Part shown: positions 47,487 to 59,937 of the stretch, piece after piece | Layout of the letters: each line of letters opens with the position of its first letter | Position numbering within the stretch: position 1 is the first letter of the stretch | Assembly (NCBI GenBank): GCA_963969595.1 | Contig: OZ018416.1 | Span: forward strand, 312,501-376,500 | Direction of reading: 5' to 3' | Source of the DNA: Neckera pumila | Taxonomy: Eukaryota; Streptophyta; Bryopsida; Hypnales; Neckeraceae | DNA: 64,000 bases | The notes under the pieces: generated by a model | The model's input: the letters and a program-made list of their open reading frames with translations, nothing else | What the model was told of the DNA's origin: nothing | Databases searched by the model: none | Translations under genes and position numbers: made by a program

Positions 47487-48600
47487 GATGCACCCTCAGA
47501 ACTCAAGGAAAATCACTCCTGTACCCTGTTGATCTCTCTCTCCCTCTTTCTCTTGAATGCTACTATGGCGCTTGTTTCATCACTTCCCAATCTGAGTAAT
47601 TATTCAGAAGAATGCTAATCTGTACAACTCCAGCTTCAGTCTCCTTTTGTCCTTCCGGTCTAAGCATTACCAATCCTGGATTTGTACCAAGGGAAGAAAC
47701 CGAAGATCAGAGGTCTTTAATTGTTCAGACAGACGAATCTCGTTTCGACAAATCACGAGTGATATTCGTGTAGCCAAGTCCAAACCATACATAACACCAC
47801 AATCCCATGATCGTAAGGAATTATCACCACATTGTGAAAATGCGTGCAGAATCCGACAAAGGAATATAGAGTGTCAGAATTTGCCGACAAAAATGCAATT
47901 TTACGAAGTAAACCAAAAACCATCACGAATTCAAACCTAGCTTTTCCAACCAAACCCTAAGTTCCGCACAACCTCACACGGATCAAACTTTTGCGCGCCA
48001 CGCGCGAAACTCCCAAATTTCGAGGAACCAAAACTCACCTCAGTAAAATTCTCTTGGAACCATCCCGGACGACAATCCCATCACCGCACCCCAGTCACCG
48101 CCATCCGCCGCACTGCAAACAGGCGCACAACAAGCACCAGCGCCCCAGCCGACGGCCCACTTCCCCGAACCCGCCAGGGCCTCCGAATTCGTAAAACCCA
48201 CCACTGAACCTTGTAGACCAAAATATTGGCAATGAGATGGAGTGATCGTCACGCGGGAAAACATGCGCAGCACGCCAAAGGCGGAGCAGAGAGTGGGAAA
48301 GAGGAATAAATACCCCCCGTGCTGCACTCAAGGGAGAGAAGACAAGCAAAGAGAAGAAGGGACAGGAAGGTGAGGTAATGAGATTGGGAGATGGGCAGGA
48401 GAAGGGATTGGCGCGGCGATGGCGGCGAAGAGACGAATTGAAGACGAAGACAACGAAGACGACGCAACGTTTTGAAAGAAACAGACCAGCTCTGTGAGCG
48501 CGCAGCGTTTGTCAAGTCGAAGCGCGGCAGGCACCGCGGAGGGCGCAGCCTTCGTTCCCGGGCTCACGCACACCACTTCCAAGTTCCAACCAGCCTTTTA
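47487..48600. other. GC-richer 5' flank of the NF-YC-like gene
   Basis: From about 48000 to 48600 the composition is clearly more GC-rich than in the surroundings. On the gene strand it is C/T-rich (for example TTCTCTGCTTGTCTTCTCTC), as is usual for plant promoter and 5' leader regions. Several short overlapping open frames exist but none looks coding. A leader intron is possible but cannot be proven here. Confidence 0.4.
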
Positions 48601-49139
48601 CTTTTACTTTTTCATTTGACTTTACTTTTTCATTTTTGAGAAAGTGCCAACATGGCGATGACTTCTATTTTGGTGAAGCAATGTATTTCTACATTCATCC
48701 ATCTTTGAAACAAGCACTCAGTATGGATGAAAGAACCAAATCGTGCACTTTGGCATCCAAGATTGATTTTTTCACCTACACTTATTTGTCAAAATGGATA
48801 ATAAAAATTTCATTGGCAAAAACAAGTGCCTCTAGTTTTGAAGTGGCCCCACCGTGCCCGGACAAAAATGATTGTTCATTTGAAGTTTGACTTTGACAAT
48901 TTTTTTCATTTTGCTCTTATTTTTATTTGTTTTTTGAACATAACACACAAGACATAACATATAATAAGTAATTTGAATCAAAATATCTTTGTTTGATATT
49001 ACAACTTAGAATTAAGGTGATTAACATTATGGTACATCTATTTAAAACCATCCATTTAAATTGATGTGCATAGACAATGTCTAAATTACAATTAGAGGAT
49101 ATTTTTGAACTTGTATACAAATCAAAAAAATAATAATTT
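48601..49139. other. AT-rich intergenic DNA
   Basis: No gene, RNA or element termini recognised between the NF-YC-like gene's upstream region and the dispersed repeat at 49140. Confidence 0.4.
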
Positions 49140-49664
49140 AAATCATATTTATAGGAAAGTTTGCAATTTTTGTGAATTGTCAGAATAAAGACTTGAAGAA
49201 GCCTTAAGTGTCATGTAGCCACATCTTGGAAGTGTGTTCAAATGTTAATAAAGTGTAGCAAATTAAGTGTTTTCAAATTAGTATTACATTTAGTTAACAA
49301 TTTGCTAGCTACTAGGTTGCTATTCTCTATTCAAGTTGGTCTAAAGTTTAAAAACCTACAATAGGTGTTTTTTTAAGCCTTGGAAATATATGTGTTGAAT
49401 CTTAAACCATTACCAAACTAAAGGCTAAAAAATATGCCTTTTTCTAATTATTTGAAAACAAACATTTTTTTCAATAATGTTATAGGATTTTTTTAACATA
49501 GTACAATTCACCTTCTATAGAAGTTTTTAGTTGTTCACAAATACCTTTTTTGGCCCTCAAAAGTATCATTTTTTTACTCTTAGAACGGTTATCTCTTAGA
49601 TGTTTGATTTTCCACCATCTTCTGCACTATATACTCCATTGTTTGAATAGCTTCATATAAGTCT
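49140..49664. repeat. Dispersed repeat, copy 1 of an inverted pair
   Basis: Aligns to the reverse complement of 57060-57580. Shared blocks include GTGTCATGTAGCCACAT.., TTAACAATTTGCTAGCTACT, AAAACAAACA.CTTTT.AATAAT and CTATAG(A)AG(T)TTTT..GTT. It runs straight into the CACTACAAGAG end at 49665. Confidence 0.75.
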
Positions 49665-50369
49665 CACTACAAGAGAAAGGGGTGTTTTAAATATAGTTCT
49701 AATAGTATACTTATAAATAATGGCCTTTTCAGAATATTTAGTAAAATTTTTTTGAATGTTTCGAACATCCTCTCTGAATTCTGTCCATAACTTTTGATTG
49801 GAGACTTCAAATTGCAAACGGATTTTTGGAGGTGAAGGTTAGTTTGATTTCCCAAATTTTCTTAGTTGAAAGTTTTTTGAAAAAAGTTGTTTTCCTATGT
49901 CCAAATGGCCTCCAAAGTCTGCTGGTTTTACAAAGAAAATAAAAACTAATGCAAAAACTCTATAATTAAATTTCTACTCATGCATGATGCACTTGGTAAT
50001 GGCCATGGTTCAATGACTAAGAACCTTGGACCTCAACCATGAGGTCCAAGGTTCGAAGCCCCATGGCTTCACTTACCCGTGTGGCAGGTGCCTAGGTGGC
50101 CTGCCCGCATGGCGGGCTGCCACGCGTCAGGCTTCCCGGATTTTTCGGGCAGCTTAAAAAAATTAATTTTATATAAAAAATAAAAAAATAAAAAAATAAA
50201 TAATAAATAAAAAATAAAAAAAACACTTTGGAAAAATGTCCGAAACAACAGAATTTGGACAACAGATTTCAGTGTAATTTTGTCCAGTACAACGCGACCG
50301 AAACGACTGAATGGACAACGCTTTTCTGTTGAAAATCTGTTGTTGTGGACGTAGTTTTTCTAGTAGTGA
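49665..50369. mobile_element. CACTA-ended element (non-autonomous)
   Basis: The left terminus is CACTACAAGAGAAAGG and the right terminus, read inverted, is CACTACTAGAAAAACTACG. Both are CACTA (En/Spm)-type ends. The flanks TCT and AGA are not a direct 3-bp duplication, so exact limits are uncertain. The first about 90 bases are related to the foldback arms at 14.3 kb. No transposase frame is present. A SINE lies inside. Confidence 0.65.
49997..50223 (+). mobile_element. tRNA-derived SINE
   Basis: A tRNA-like head starts TAATGGCCATGGTTCAATGAC (A-box-like). It contains an anticodon-arm-like hairpin (TTGGACCTCAACCATGAGGTCCAA) and an exact B-box GGTTCGAAGCC at about 50050. A GC-rich body follows, then a long A-rich tail (AAATAAAAAAATAAAAAAATAAATAA). 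Flanking CACTTGG (49990-49996) and CACTTTGG (50224-50231) look like a slightly decayed target duplication. This RNA polymerase III retroposon sits within the CACTA-ended element. Confidence 0.75.
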
Positions 50370-53300
50370 GAGAAGATAAAAAGTGGGGAACCTAGGAACA
50401 AAAAGAAATAACTGGTTAGAATCTAATTGTAACAAGGGTCTATATTGAAGGTGGGTGATTGCATGAAACACTTGTACTATTTTCTATACTATTTTTGTCA
50501 CACGTTGCTTGTTGATTAGTTTTTTGGCTATAACTTTTGCGTTTTGACTCCAAATGACTCCAAATTTGTAGGCAAGGTACTTATGGCTATTATACACTTT
50601 GCTTGATTTTTTGGAAGTTTTCAAAAATGTTTTGCTATTTAATAATAGCCCCCAATATTATGCCACACTTGCCAATTTTGGAGATTTTAGTACTATTTTG
50701 TACTATTTGCACGAAATACAAAAAATTGGCAAGTTTTGGGGGTTTTAGTACTATTTTGTACTATTTGCACAAAATACCCCAAAAAATGAATTTGGAGCTG
50801 AAATTTGGTGGAAACGGTCTTCTAGTAGATTTATAGCTTTGGTCCAAAGCAATTCTAAAAATACTTGTATTTATGTGTTGTAGAAGTCCACAAAATGAGC
50901 TTCATTTAGCTTGCATTTTGAAACATATAAAAACATATTTTTGGTGGATTTTTGGTGAATGACCATCTTCATAGAGCTTTTAGAAATGGCCAATTTTTTA
51001 TTTTATTTATATAAATACTTTTCCTATTTTTAACTAACATCAAAATATCTATTTCCATGAGTTTTGGCACTTTTCTAGTTCTCCTACTTAGAAAATTTTC
51101 CTAGGCTTTTCCTTTGGTGGTTACCTTCATCTTAAAGGTGTATACATTAGCCATATTTTTTAAGTTTTTTAAAAATTATTTTTCTAACTTTAAAGTACTC
51201 CAAAAAAAATCATGAGTATTGTTGTGAACTGCAACAAAATTGACAGGTATTTCGTGCAATTACCCAGGTTTATTTTAAACCCAAAAGGCTATAGTTATAA
51301 AATAAACAACTTCTATATATTTTGTGAAGAATTGAAGATGGAAATGTTTGTGTTGTTTCAATATTAGTTCTCTAATTCTCCTTTTATTACTATAAATGAC
51401 TACTAGTTTAAAATCTTCATCATTGAAAACTGAAGATTTTAACATTTGTTGATTTTTATAATTTTAAACTGATTAAATCTATAATTTGACTGCAAATATT
51501 GCAAGATATTTGCACAAATAGATTTTAAGGTTTTGAATCTTTTTAGCATAAAATTTTTGTACAACTAATATTGAATTTTAAGCTAATTAATGAGTAGAAA
51601 GTCTAGAAAAAAAATTCAAAAATGAAGCACTTGATTTTCATTCTTTAAAAAAATTTTAAATAGAGGGAGATACAAGACAGATGGAAAAAACAAATTATTA
51701 CTAGGTCTAAGAGTGAATTTAAAAACCATACTTCCAAGGGATAATTTTTCTTAGTAAATGAACTAAATCCTATCAATTCTTCTTCTAAAATTGTAAAAAC
51801 TGAGTTCAAAAGATAATCACATAAGTAGATCACTTAAAAATATGCTTAGATTGCCGAAAAACCAAGATTGTTCATAAGAAATAAAATGAATCATATCTTT
51901 CTCAACATTCATCCAAATAAAATGAATCAAATCTTTCTATATAGACAAAATTACTTTCTAAAAGAAAAAAAATTTAAAAAAAATTCTATATTGACTTTTT
52001 GTAATTTTCTTGGTGCTAACTGACAAATTCACTTTTATACTTATGGTGACATGACATTTGCTTCAAATCATGAATTAAAATAAAAATTATATTCCTAGAA
52101 AGCTAATGTTTCTTTCTACTTATTCTTCAAAATTTTAAAAATCACAACAAAAATTGAGACCACAAGAGCATACCCAAAATTCATTTTGTCTCCCAAGGGA
52201 CAATGAGATTTTATGCATTAAAGTATATTACATTTTTAACTTTTAACCTAATTGACATAAAAAAAGTTCCTATCAATTATTTTATATTATAACAAACTAC
52301 AAGTTAAAAACATTTTAGAATGTTAGGCAGACTTAATTAGTTTTGTACTTCAAATTGGCCAACTTCTAGGCATTTTTGCAATTGCTAGTTGTATAGATTC
52401 CACATGCAATCTGAAATTCTCAATTGTAAAAATTTCTAATTTCTAATTAATATGACAACTTTTCACCCAAAAATACTTCAAAATAGTCCATTCTAATGCA
52501 ATCAACTAAAACCCAGAAAATTACCAAACTTTAAATTCAACTTCAAAATCTAACTAAGATTAGAATTGCAATTGAGAGTTGATGAAATTTTTTAGTAATA
52601 TTGTCTGTATGGAAAACCAATTTTAATTAGCATGGATTATTTTAAGTGAAAAGCGAAAGATCAATTATTTGATAACAAAGTTGTGTTTGACCCCTATATA
52701 TTGTAAAACAAAATTCAACGTCATATAATCACATACTTATAGCGCATGACGTTTGGTATCATTATTGGATAAATGCATCACATAAAAGTTGTTGTTGACA
52801 GGTTATTTCAACCATATCAATGACCTTGCATTTAGATGTGCTTAGATGAATGAATGACATTTAATCCATATTTATAATTTCATAAACGTAGATAATCCGT
52901 CACTTCAATGAGTATCATAAGTTTTTACATTTTAGAAAATTGACAATTTTTTCATTTAAAAATCAAATACTTATATGTGTGTGCATATATGTATGTATGT
53001 ATGTATGTATAAATAAAGAGAGAGACGTATATTTACACGCATGATTGCTAAATGTGTAAAACTAGGTGGGTGATATACCTCATGACCCAAAGCTTGATGG
53101 TATGAATAACAAACATGCACATCGACCCAATATTTAGGATGAATTGTTATGTGAGACAATTGAAGGTTCAAACTTTGGGCCAATCTAATTTTTAAAATGG
53201 AATAAATCAACTTCTTTATCACATTCTTTTGGAAGCCATGTAGGTATATTTTATATGAATAAATTAATGAATTTTTGAAATGTCAAACTTTCAAAATAGA

Positions 53301-54051
53301 AGAACTTTTTATCTTTACAAGGGTGATAAAATTAAAACCTTATATCAGTATATTTCTAGGTTTTTGATGAAATGTCATTCCACTCATCTAAATATTAATA
53401 ATTTCATTCAAAAAGCAAGTCCGCAATAATCTATGCAACCATGTGACAACTATTTCACTTTCATGGAATGCATTGATTAGTGAAGACCCGTTGAAGAGTT
53501 TCATGCCATAAGTTTCTAATTATATGGTATCAAAACTATCTTTACAAACGATATGGGTCAAATACAAGTACGTAATCGCGACAATTGACCCTTCAAGCCT
53601 CATGACCCTTTGTTCATAATCACAAAAATTTCATTCAAAGAAGCTCACCTCATTATATGCAATTAAAACTTCGATGGTAGCAGTGATTGGTCGGGTGCAA
53701 TTGTTGTTGTTCTAATGGATACCACGTAGGTAGGAGATAAGAACAATATGGCTTTGAAAAGTTGAGTGCTTTCTTGTGCTGAATTGCATACCATTGGTCA
53801 TTCCAAGGAAAATGGGGCCTAAAGATGACCATGAAATCAGGAGTGATATTATTATTATTTTTTTTTAGTTTTTAATTTTAATAATATTAAGAAGAATTTA
53901 ATAAGTGCAATCCTTACTAGCCAAAATTTGACCAATGAAGATTGTAATTTATTGACATTCTTTGTAAAAAAAAATTATTACATCATTGTTGGTTCAGATG
54001 TAAGGGCCTTTTAATAAGCCGCACTCTTCTTGTAATGCAAACTTTATGGTC
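50370..54051. other. AT-rich intergenic DNA, no gene seen
   Basis: Long AT-rich stretch without conserved frames. Two notes: a near-direct repeat at 50690-50780 (TTTTAGTACTATTTTGTACTATTTGCAC twice, about 62 bp apart), and a (GTAT)n microsatellite at about 52990-53011. Confidence 0.5.
52989..53011. repeat. (GTAT)n microsatellite
   Basis: About five GTAT repeats within a TATGTGTGTGCATATATGTATG context. Confidence 0.8.
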
Positions 54052-54975
54052 TTAACCCCTAAAGGACCATTGTTCCTTCAGGGGACAAATAGGATTTTGG
54101 GCAGGTACCTACGGGCTGAAATTTTGTCGTGATTTTTTGAAACTTTTTTTGAAGATAGGAAAACTGCTAAGCTTCATGGGAACATAATTTTTTTTCAATT
54201 GGTGCCTGGGAAAAAAAGTTATGCCCAAATAAGCTCAAAACAGGGGACGTGGGGCACCCATAAAAAATTTGCAATTTTTTTTTTAAATTTTTTTAAATTT
54301 TTTTTCTTATAGATTATATTTTTTTCTATATGGAAAGCTTTGATTTATTTCATTTGGATTTGTTATGAGAATGTTATGGACAATCTTGTTTTTCGGGCAC
54401 TTAGAGCATCTCCTTGAAAAAAATAACTTGTAGGATTTCTGAATGCAATTTTTACAATTTTTCAAAAGAAAAAGGTCCACAAGGTCTAGTTTTTTTGCTA
54501 GAACAATCTCACCATTGGGATTAGTGTTTTCTAATTCCATCTAAAAGATATTAATTTTTTAGATTTTCCTTCTATCTCATACCTATTTCTACTTAACAAT
54601 TTTTTTAATAATGAAAATTAAGTTTTTTTGGATTTTTTTTTTTTCGCAGACTCTCAACTCAATTCTCCACTAGAAAGATTAAAAGCTCAAAACTCTGTAG
54701 TGCAAGAAATTAAAGTTAAAAATGTTCAAAGTCATAAAATCTAGTCCCGCAATGTGCTGCAAAACTTGTTTTTTTCACTTTAACACAGATATCTTGCAAT
54801 TTGTGTGGTCAAAAATTCTGAAATTTTTTACGCACATTGTCATACTAGTTAGGTATAAGATCCTATGGTTAGATGCAAAAAAAATCATTTTCAATTTTTT
54901 TTACTCTTTGCTATAGAAATGGCAATTTTGAGTGTTTTTTGGCTGAAATAAAGGCCTTGGTTCTTTAGGGGTTAA
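54052..54975. mobile_element. Non-autonomous piggyBac-like element, copy C (TTAA ... TTAA)
   Basis: Starts TTAACCCCTAAAGGACC and ends CTTTAGGGGTTAA. The left interior shares GGATTTTGGGCA with copy A. The inverted right interior shares CAAAAAAC.CTCaAAA.TGCCATTTCT with copy A, so both ends of the two elements correspond and the lengths agree (924 and 937 bp with TTAA). No transposase frame is present. Confidence 0.65.
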
Positions 54976-55795
54976 ATCATTGTGGTCAAGAATTGACTTG
55001 AAAATCTGGGGAGTTTTTATAAGAAAAATTTATTTTTTTGAAATTTTTGAAATAGTAGCAAGCACAAGATTGGAAAGAAAAATCAAATTGTTAATAGTCC
55101 TATAATAGAGTTGACACTTGTCAATCCTAAAGGTGATTTTTGTATGACTAAATAATATAAATTCTACAGATTTTTTTGGGAAAATTGCGAGATTTGAATT
55201 CAAAAACAAAGCATATACATGAATTTTTCAAGAAGATCTTCTAAATGGCTGCCAAGCAAGAATCTTCATACATTTTACATCACTAATCCAACATGACTGA
55301 ATCAAAGCTTTCAATTTAGACTCAAATACATCCTATGAGAGGAAAGAAAAGTAAGTTTTTTTAGCTGTCTAGATTTGAGCATGTTGTGAGGGCATAACTT
55401 TTTCTCACGATAATGGATGGAGATGAAAATTACAATCATCCAAAGCTACTACATTTTTCTTAATTAAGTTAAAGAAATGGAGCATCAAGCTAAGTTTAGA
55501 ATGAACCGAAGAATTTGATTGCATGGCTATTTCCAGGTTGATATTGTACATGGTCCATTGAACCCTTAAGGGTTTGGCCCAACTTTGGTTGTATATAATG
55601 AGTTTTTTTTCTCTCCAAAAAAACAAATGCATTAGGAAAAAGTTGAACCTTGGAAGAGGCCGTGAGACCTGAGAACGCAGGGAACGCAAGCTGAAAAAAA
55701 TAAATAAATAAATAAATAGTTTTTTGTTTTTTTTTTGCGACAACAAACTGCAGGCGCGGAACAGCAGGGAACAGTGCAGCTGAACTGCTTAAAAA

Positions 55796-55998
55796 AACAT
55801 TAAATTTTTTTTTATTAAAATAAATTCAAAATTACAAAATTTTCAGATCTAACATGGCACTACACATGCCATGTCAGACTGCAATCATTACAATTTTTAT
55901 TATTTTATTATTTTTGTTATTTTTTATTTTTATTTTTTATTTTTTATTATTATTTTATTAATATTTTTTATTTTTTTATTTTTTAAATATTTTTTAAA
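55796..55998. repeat. A/T low-complexity tract
   Basis: Nearly pure T/A sequence made of TTTTTATTTTTATT-like phrases, interrupted by about 60 bases of ordinary sequence around 55840-55890. Confidence 0.85.
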
Positions 55999-57059
55999 TA
56001 TTTTTTAATTGTAAATCACTGTTGAGTGTCCTGGAGTTCCCTGGAGGGGAAGCTTACACTACGAAGCAGCCCCTTCCAAGGTTCATTTTTTTCCTAATGT
56101 AAGAAGCTTTCATATTGGTCCAGGATATAGAAGGGTGGATATATATATTTGATCAAATTCCAATCAAACGAGACCATCCTTGATAGAATCCAAATACCTT
56201 AGCTTCTCAGCAACTTGGTTAGAAAATAAAGAATTAAAAGGGTGCCTAAATTTTTGGGAAATTATTTACCTAGTTTGCCTCAAAAAATGTACATATATTA
56301 AATGATTGCATAATTATTTATAGAAATTTAGCTCACTCCACACAATCTTGCATCTCTTTTTTGTCAATAATTATAAACATCCATTGCAAAGTTTTTTGCT
56401 TTGCCATTTTGACTGTTTTAAAGCAAAATCCCTCATAAACAAAAGAGATCTTTTACACATAGCAAACCCTGACACTTAACAAAACCTTGACACACAAGGT
56501 AGAAAGTTTAGGGTTTAGAAGTCGAAATAAGGGTTTAGGTAAATGCAGCTGCTTTAAATGCAAGTAGCAACAACCGTCTTAAAATTGTAAGAACAATTTG
56601 GATGAATGCCTAACTTATTTTATTTATATTTTAAAACTATCTAATTTTGGTATATTATTTATTGGAATACTTCATTATTTTTTTCATTCTAATTAATTAT
56701 TAGAAAAAAAGCTGCCTAAATTGCTAAAAATGTATGACTGTATTGCGCCATCAAAGTATGCTAAGAGTTTTTTTGTATATTGTACGGTATTGTGATGTAT
56801 TTTAGACATTGCCTAAATTTTTTTCAAGTCATCAACTACTTGAATGACTATAGCCATAGCGCATTTTGCGTGCCAATGGCATACGTTCTTGGCAAGAAGA
56901 AGGTACCAAACAAAGGTGCAAGCCGCCTCAAGCAAATCCAAGGTGGTACTATAATTGCTTAATATATTCAAACGTAGGATTACACACCTTCAACTATCAA
57001 TTACCAAAGTACATTTATTTATTGTTGTAACTTAGTAGTAGCTGCATTCCTCAACGATT

Positions 57060-57580
57060 AGAAATCATGAGTAGGCTTATATAAAGCTATTCAAACAATG
57101 GAGAGAATAGTGCAGAAGGTGGTGGAAAACCCAAAGTCAAAGAAAGAATGGAAGATAACTTGTAAGAGTCAAAATGATATAATTTTTTGGGGGCCAAATA
57201 AGATATCTTTGTGAATAACTAAAAGTTCCTATAGAAGGTGACTTGCACTATTTAAAAAAAATTCTGTAATATTATTGAAAAGTTGTTTGTTTTCAAATAA
57301 ATTAAAAAAGGCAGATGTTTGAGCCTTAAATTTTGGCTTAAATTTCAACAAATGTATTTTAAGGCTTAAAAAACACCTAATATATGTTTTTAAACTTTAG
57401 ACCAACTTGAACAGACAGTAGCAACCCAGTAGCTAGCAATTTGTTAACTAAATGTATTATTAATTTGGATACACCTAGTTTGCTATACTTTATTAATATT
57501 TGAACACAATTCAAGGATGTGGCTACATGACATTTAAGGTTTCTTCAAGTCTTTACTTTGACAATTCATAAAAGTTGCAA
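57060..57580. repeat. Dispersed repeat, copy 2 of an inverted pair
   Basis: Reverse-complement partner of 49140-49664. For example, AGTAGCTAGCAATTTGTTAACTAAATGT here corresponds to ACATTTAGTTAACAATTTGC there. Confidence 0.75.
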
Positions 57581-59937
57581 CTTTCTTGTAAGTATGAAAG
57601 TTCAAATATATTTTCTATGGATTATTGAATATTTTAACATCAATGCTTTTAATTCTTGTAATTGTCAAAGGATTGCCACAAAGTATTTTCTTAACATTGA
57701 AAGCCATGACACTTCAATTGCACCTTTAAGACAATGGCAAATAGATTTGATTTTTCAATCATAAAATTTTGTGTTTTAAACAATTTTTTTAGAAAAAATT
57801 CCTCCTACTCTATATTAATTTACTATTGTTGTTCAATTCCAGAACAAGTCTTTGGTTAATTTTTCTTGGACTTATTGATATTTTTAGATCTTTTGACCTT
57901 CTCAAAGTCATCATGGTAATACAAGGTGAATAAGTTTTTTGTTGTGGTGTGGTACTTCTCAAACCAAGTGCATATATCATTCAAAATGTGAAAACTAAAT
58001 TCCTCATCTTCTAATTTTTTTGCAATTAATTTTCTTTAATTAAGAAGTTGTGGTATGCTTGTAGACATAATGACAAATCCCACTTTCTATTTTGATTACA
58101 TTGATCAAATAGTGGTAAGGAATATGAAATCAAAACATTTTGTATATATTCTATACAAAGGTGAAATCAAGACCCAATGGATTACATTTTTCATTTTTTA
58201 CTAATTTTTCCATCCAAAAATCTTGATCCAAAAGTAGGCATCTTCCTGTTTTTTGAAGGCCCATAATGCAAAGGATTTCTAGAAGTGAAATGTAATTATC
58301 TTTGAATCAACTTGATCAAAGTTTTGGATTTTGTTCTCATTCACATTCTCATATCAATCTAGTGCAAGGTCATACAAGGCTTAATGGATATGGAAAATAA
58401 ATTTTTTTGTACAAATTTTGAGAAAAGTCACTTAAAAAGGTACAATAGTTTTGGCATTTGTAGTGGATTTAATTTAGTGATACATAAGTCTTGGAATTTA
58501 GGAGGTAATAAATGCCATATAGACAATGGGCTCAAAAGAGGCAAGAGTTGCCTTATCCTATAGTACACATGAATTTTGCCATATAGACTAATGAAGCCTC
58601 GATTGGATGTAACTAAGATAACTACACACGCTTCCCTAGAATTGCACTCTGAATATTCTTGCCTAAAATGTATTTCCACTATTCATATGACTCTGATTGC
58701 TTTTAGGTACACCTATTTATAGCACTTTGAAAATTGTAGTTTATTCACACGGTGTCCAAAAATTGCATTCCTAAAGAATCTAGAATCCCGTTTTGACTAC
58801 CAATGGGACCCCACAAAAAAAAATCAATATAATGGTGAAAACCATGCTGAATCATGCTGAATTGCTTACATAACATTCAATAGCCTTCCTAGAGGCTACC
58901 TTTGCTCTCATCCTAGCAACCTCAAGAGTATGTATTAGAAAGAAAATTAAAAAAAAAACTCAACCCCACCCACCCAAGTCACAATGAGCAGCCACATATC
59001 CCGGTAAGTACTGATGCTGTGGAATATTCCACACGATTTTGTTGAGGGAAGACACAGCACCCCATTGCTACTGAATGTTATGTAATTGTGTGATTTAAGG
59101 TGTAGTTACTTTATTACCGACAGACAATGCTGCTGGAATCAATGTACGGGGAGTACCGGCATTTAGTTACAAGTTAGCCGGTTGGAATCAAGAATTGCCG
59201 AATTGATTTCAAAATCTTCGGAAAAAAATAGATCATTTAAGAGGAAAATCAAAGAATATTCTCTATTTTTTAAAGGCCTAGCCGAGAGAATGCTTCAAAC
59301 AACCAGTTGCTCCATGAAGATGTAGGATTTTAGCAGGTTGTGCTAAAATACTCCCCGGACTGTGGCTAGAATGTGTAACCGATACCGTATGTATACTGCA
59401 TGCTGTGCACGTTACGTTAAACAATAGGTTCACCCCTTGTAATGAAGATGGCGCTGAAAACTTTCAGTGTCAGTTATAAGATTTCTAAAAGGGAATAAAT
59501 AAGTAAGGATTAATCGAATTAAAAGCCCTAAAATACACCCATAATCACCTCGAAGTCTTGTAATATAAATGTACGTCTGTACCGCTGTCCACTGCTGATT
59601 CTGGTGGTAAAATAATGAAGTACTAATCTAGGTACAATCCTACAAATGAAGTAATAAATTGGGGTTTAAGCCTCTTCTTTCCGTCTGCTTTTCTGTATGC
59701 TACAGTAAATTGCTCTTCTAACCCTCCCTCTCTCTTCAATCCACTGTACTAATAAGTCTGTACCCCCATCTGAAAATATAATCCACACTTTAAATTTCAG
59801 TCGAACATGTGCATGTCACAATAAGAGATTCAACGCCACCTACAAAATTCACGGACAATCCGAGGTCCACAATCCGTGGCCATGGGGATAGACACCCACG
59901 GTCATGGGCCCGACCCCCACGGTCTTGGACTCGTGAG

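Larger units (their letters stand above)
54976..59937. other. AT-rich intergenic DNA; pyruvate kinase 3' UTR at the end
   Basis: No gene recognised. Low-complexity T/A runs occupy 55800-55998. The dispersed repeat at 57060-57580 is listed separately. From about 59500 the sequence becomes less AT-rich and should include the 3' UTR of the - strand pyruvate kinase gene. Confidence 0.5.

Noticed and set aside
48040..48582. A GC-rich divergent gene upstream of the NF-YC-like gene
   Set aside because: Overlapping short frames on the - strand lack conserved motifs. The composition fits a promoter and leader better.
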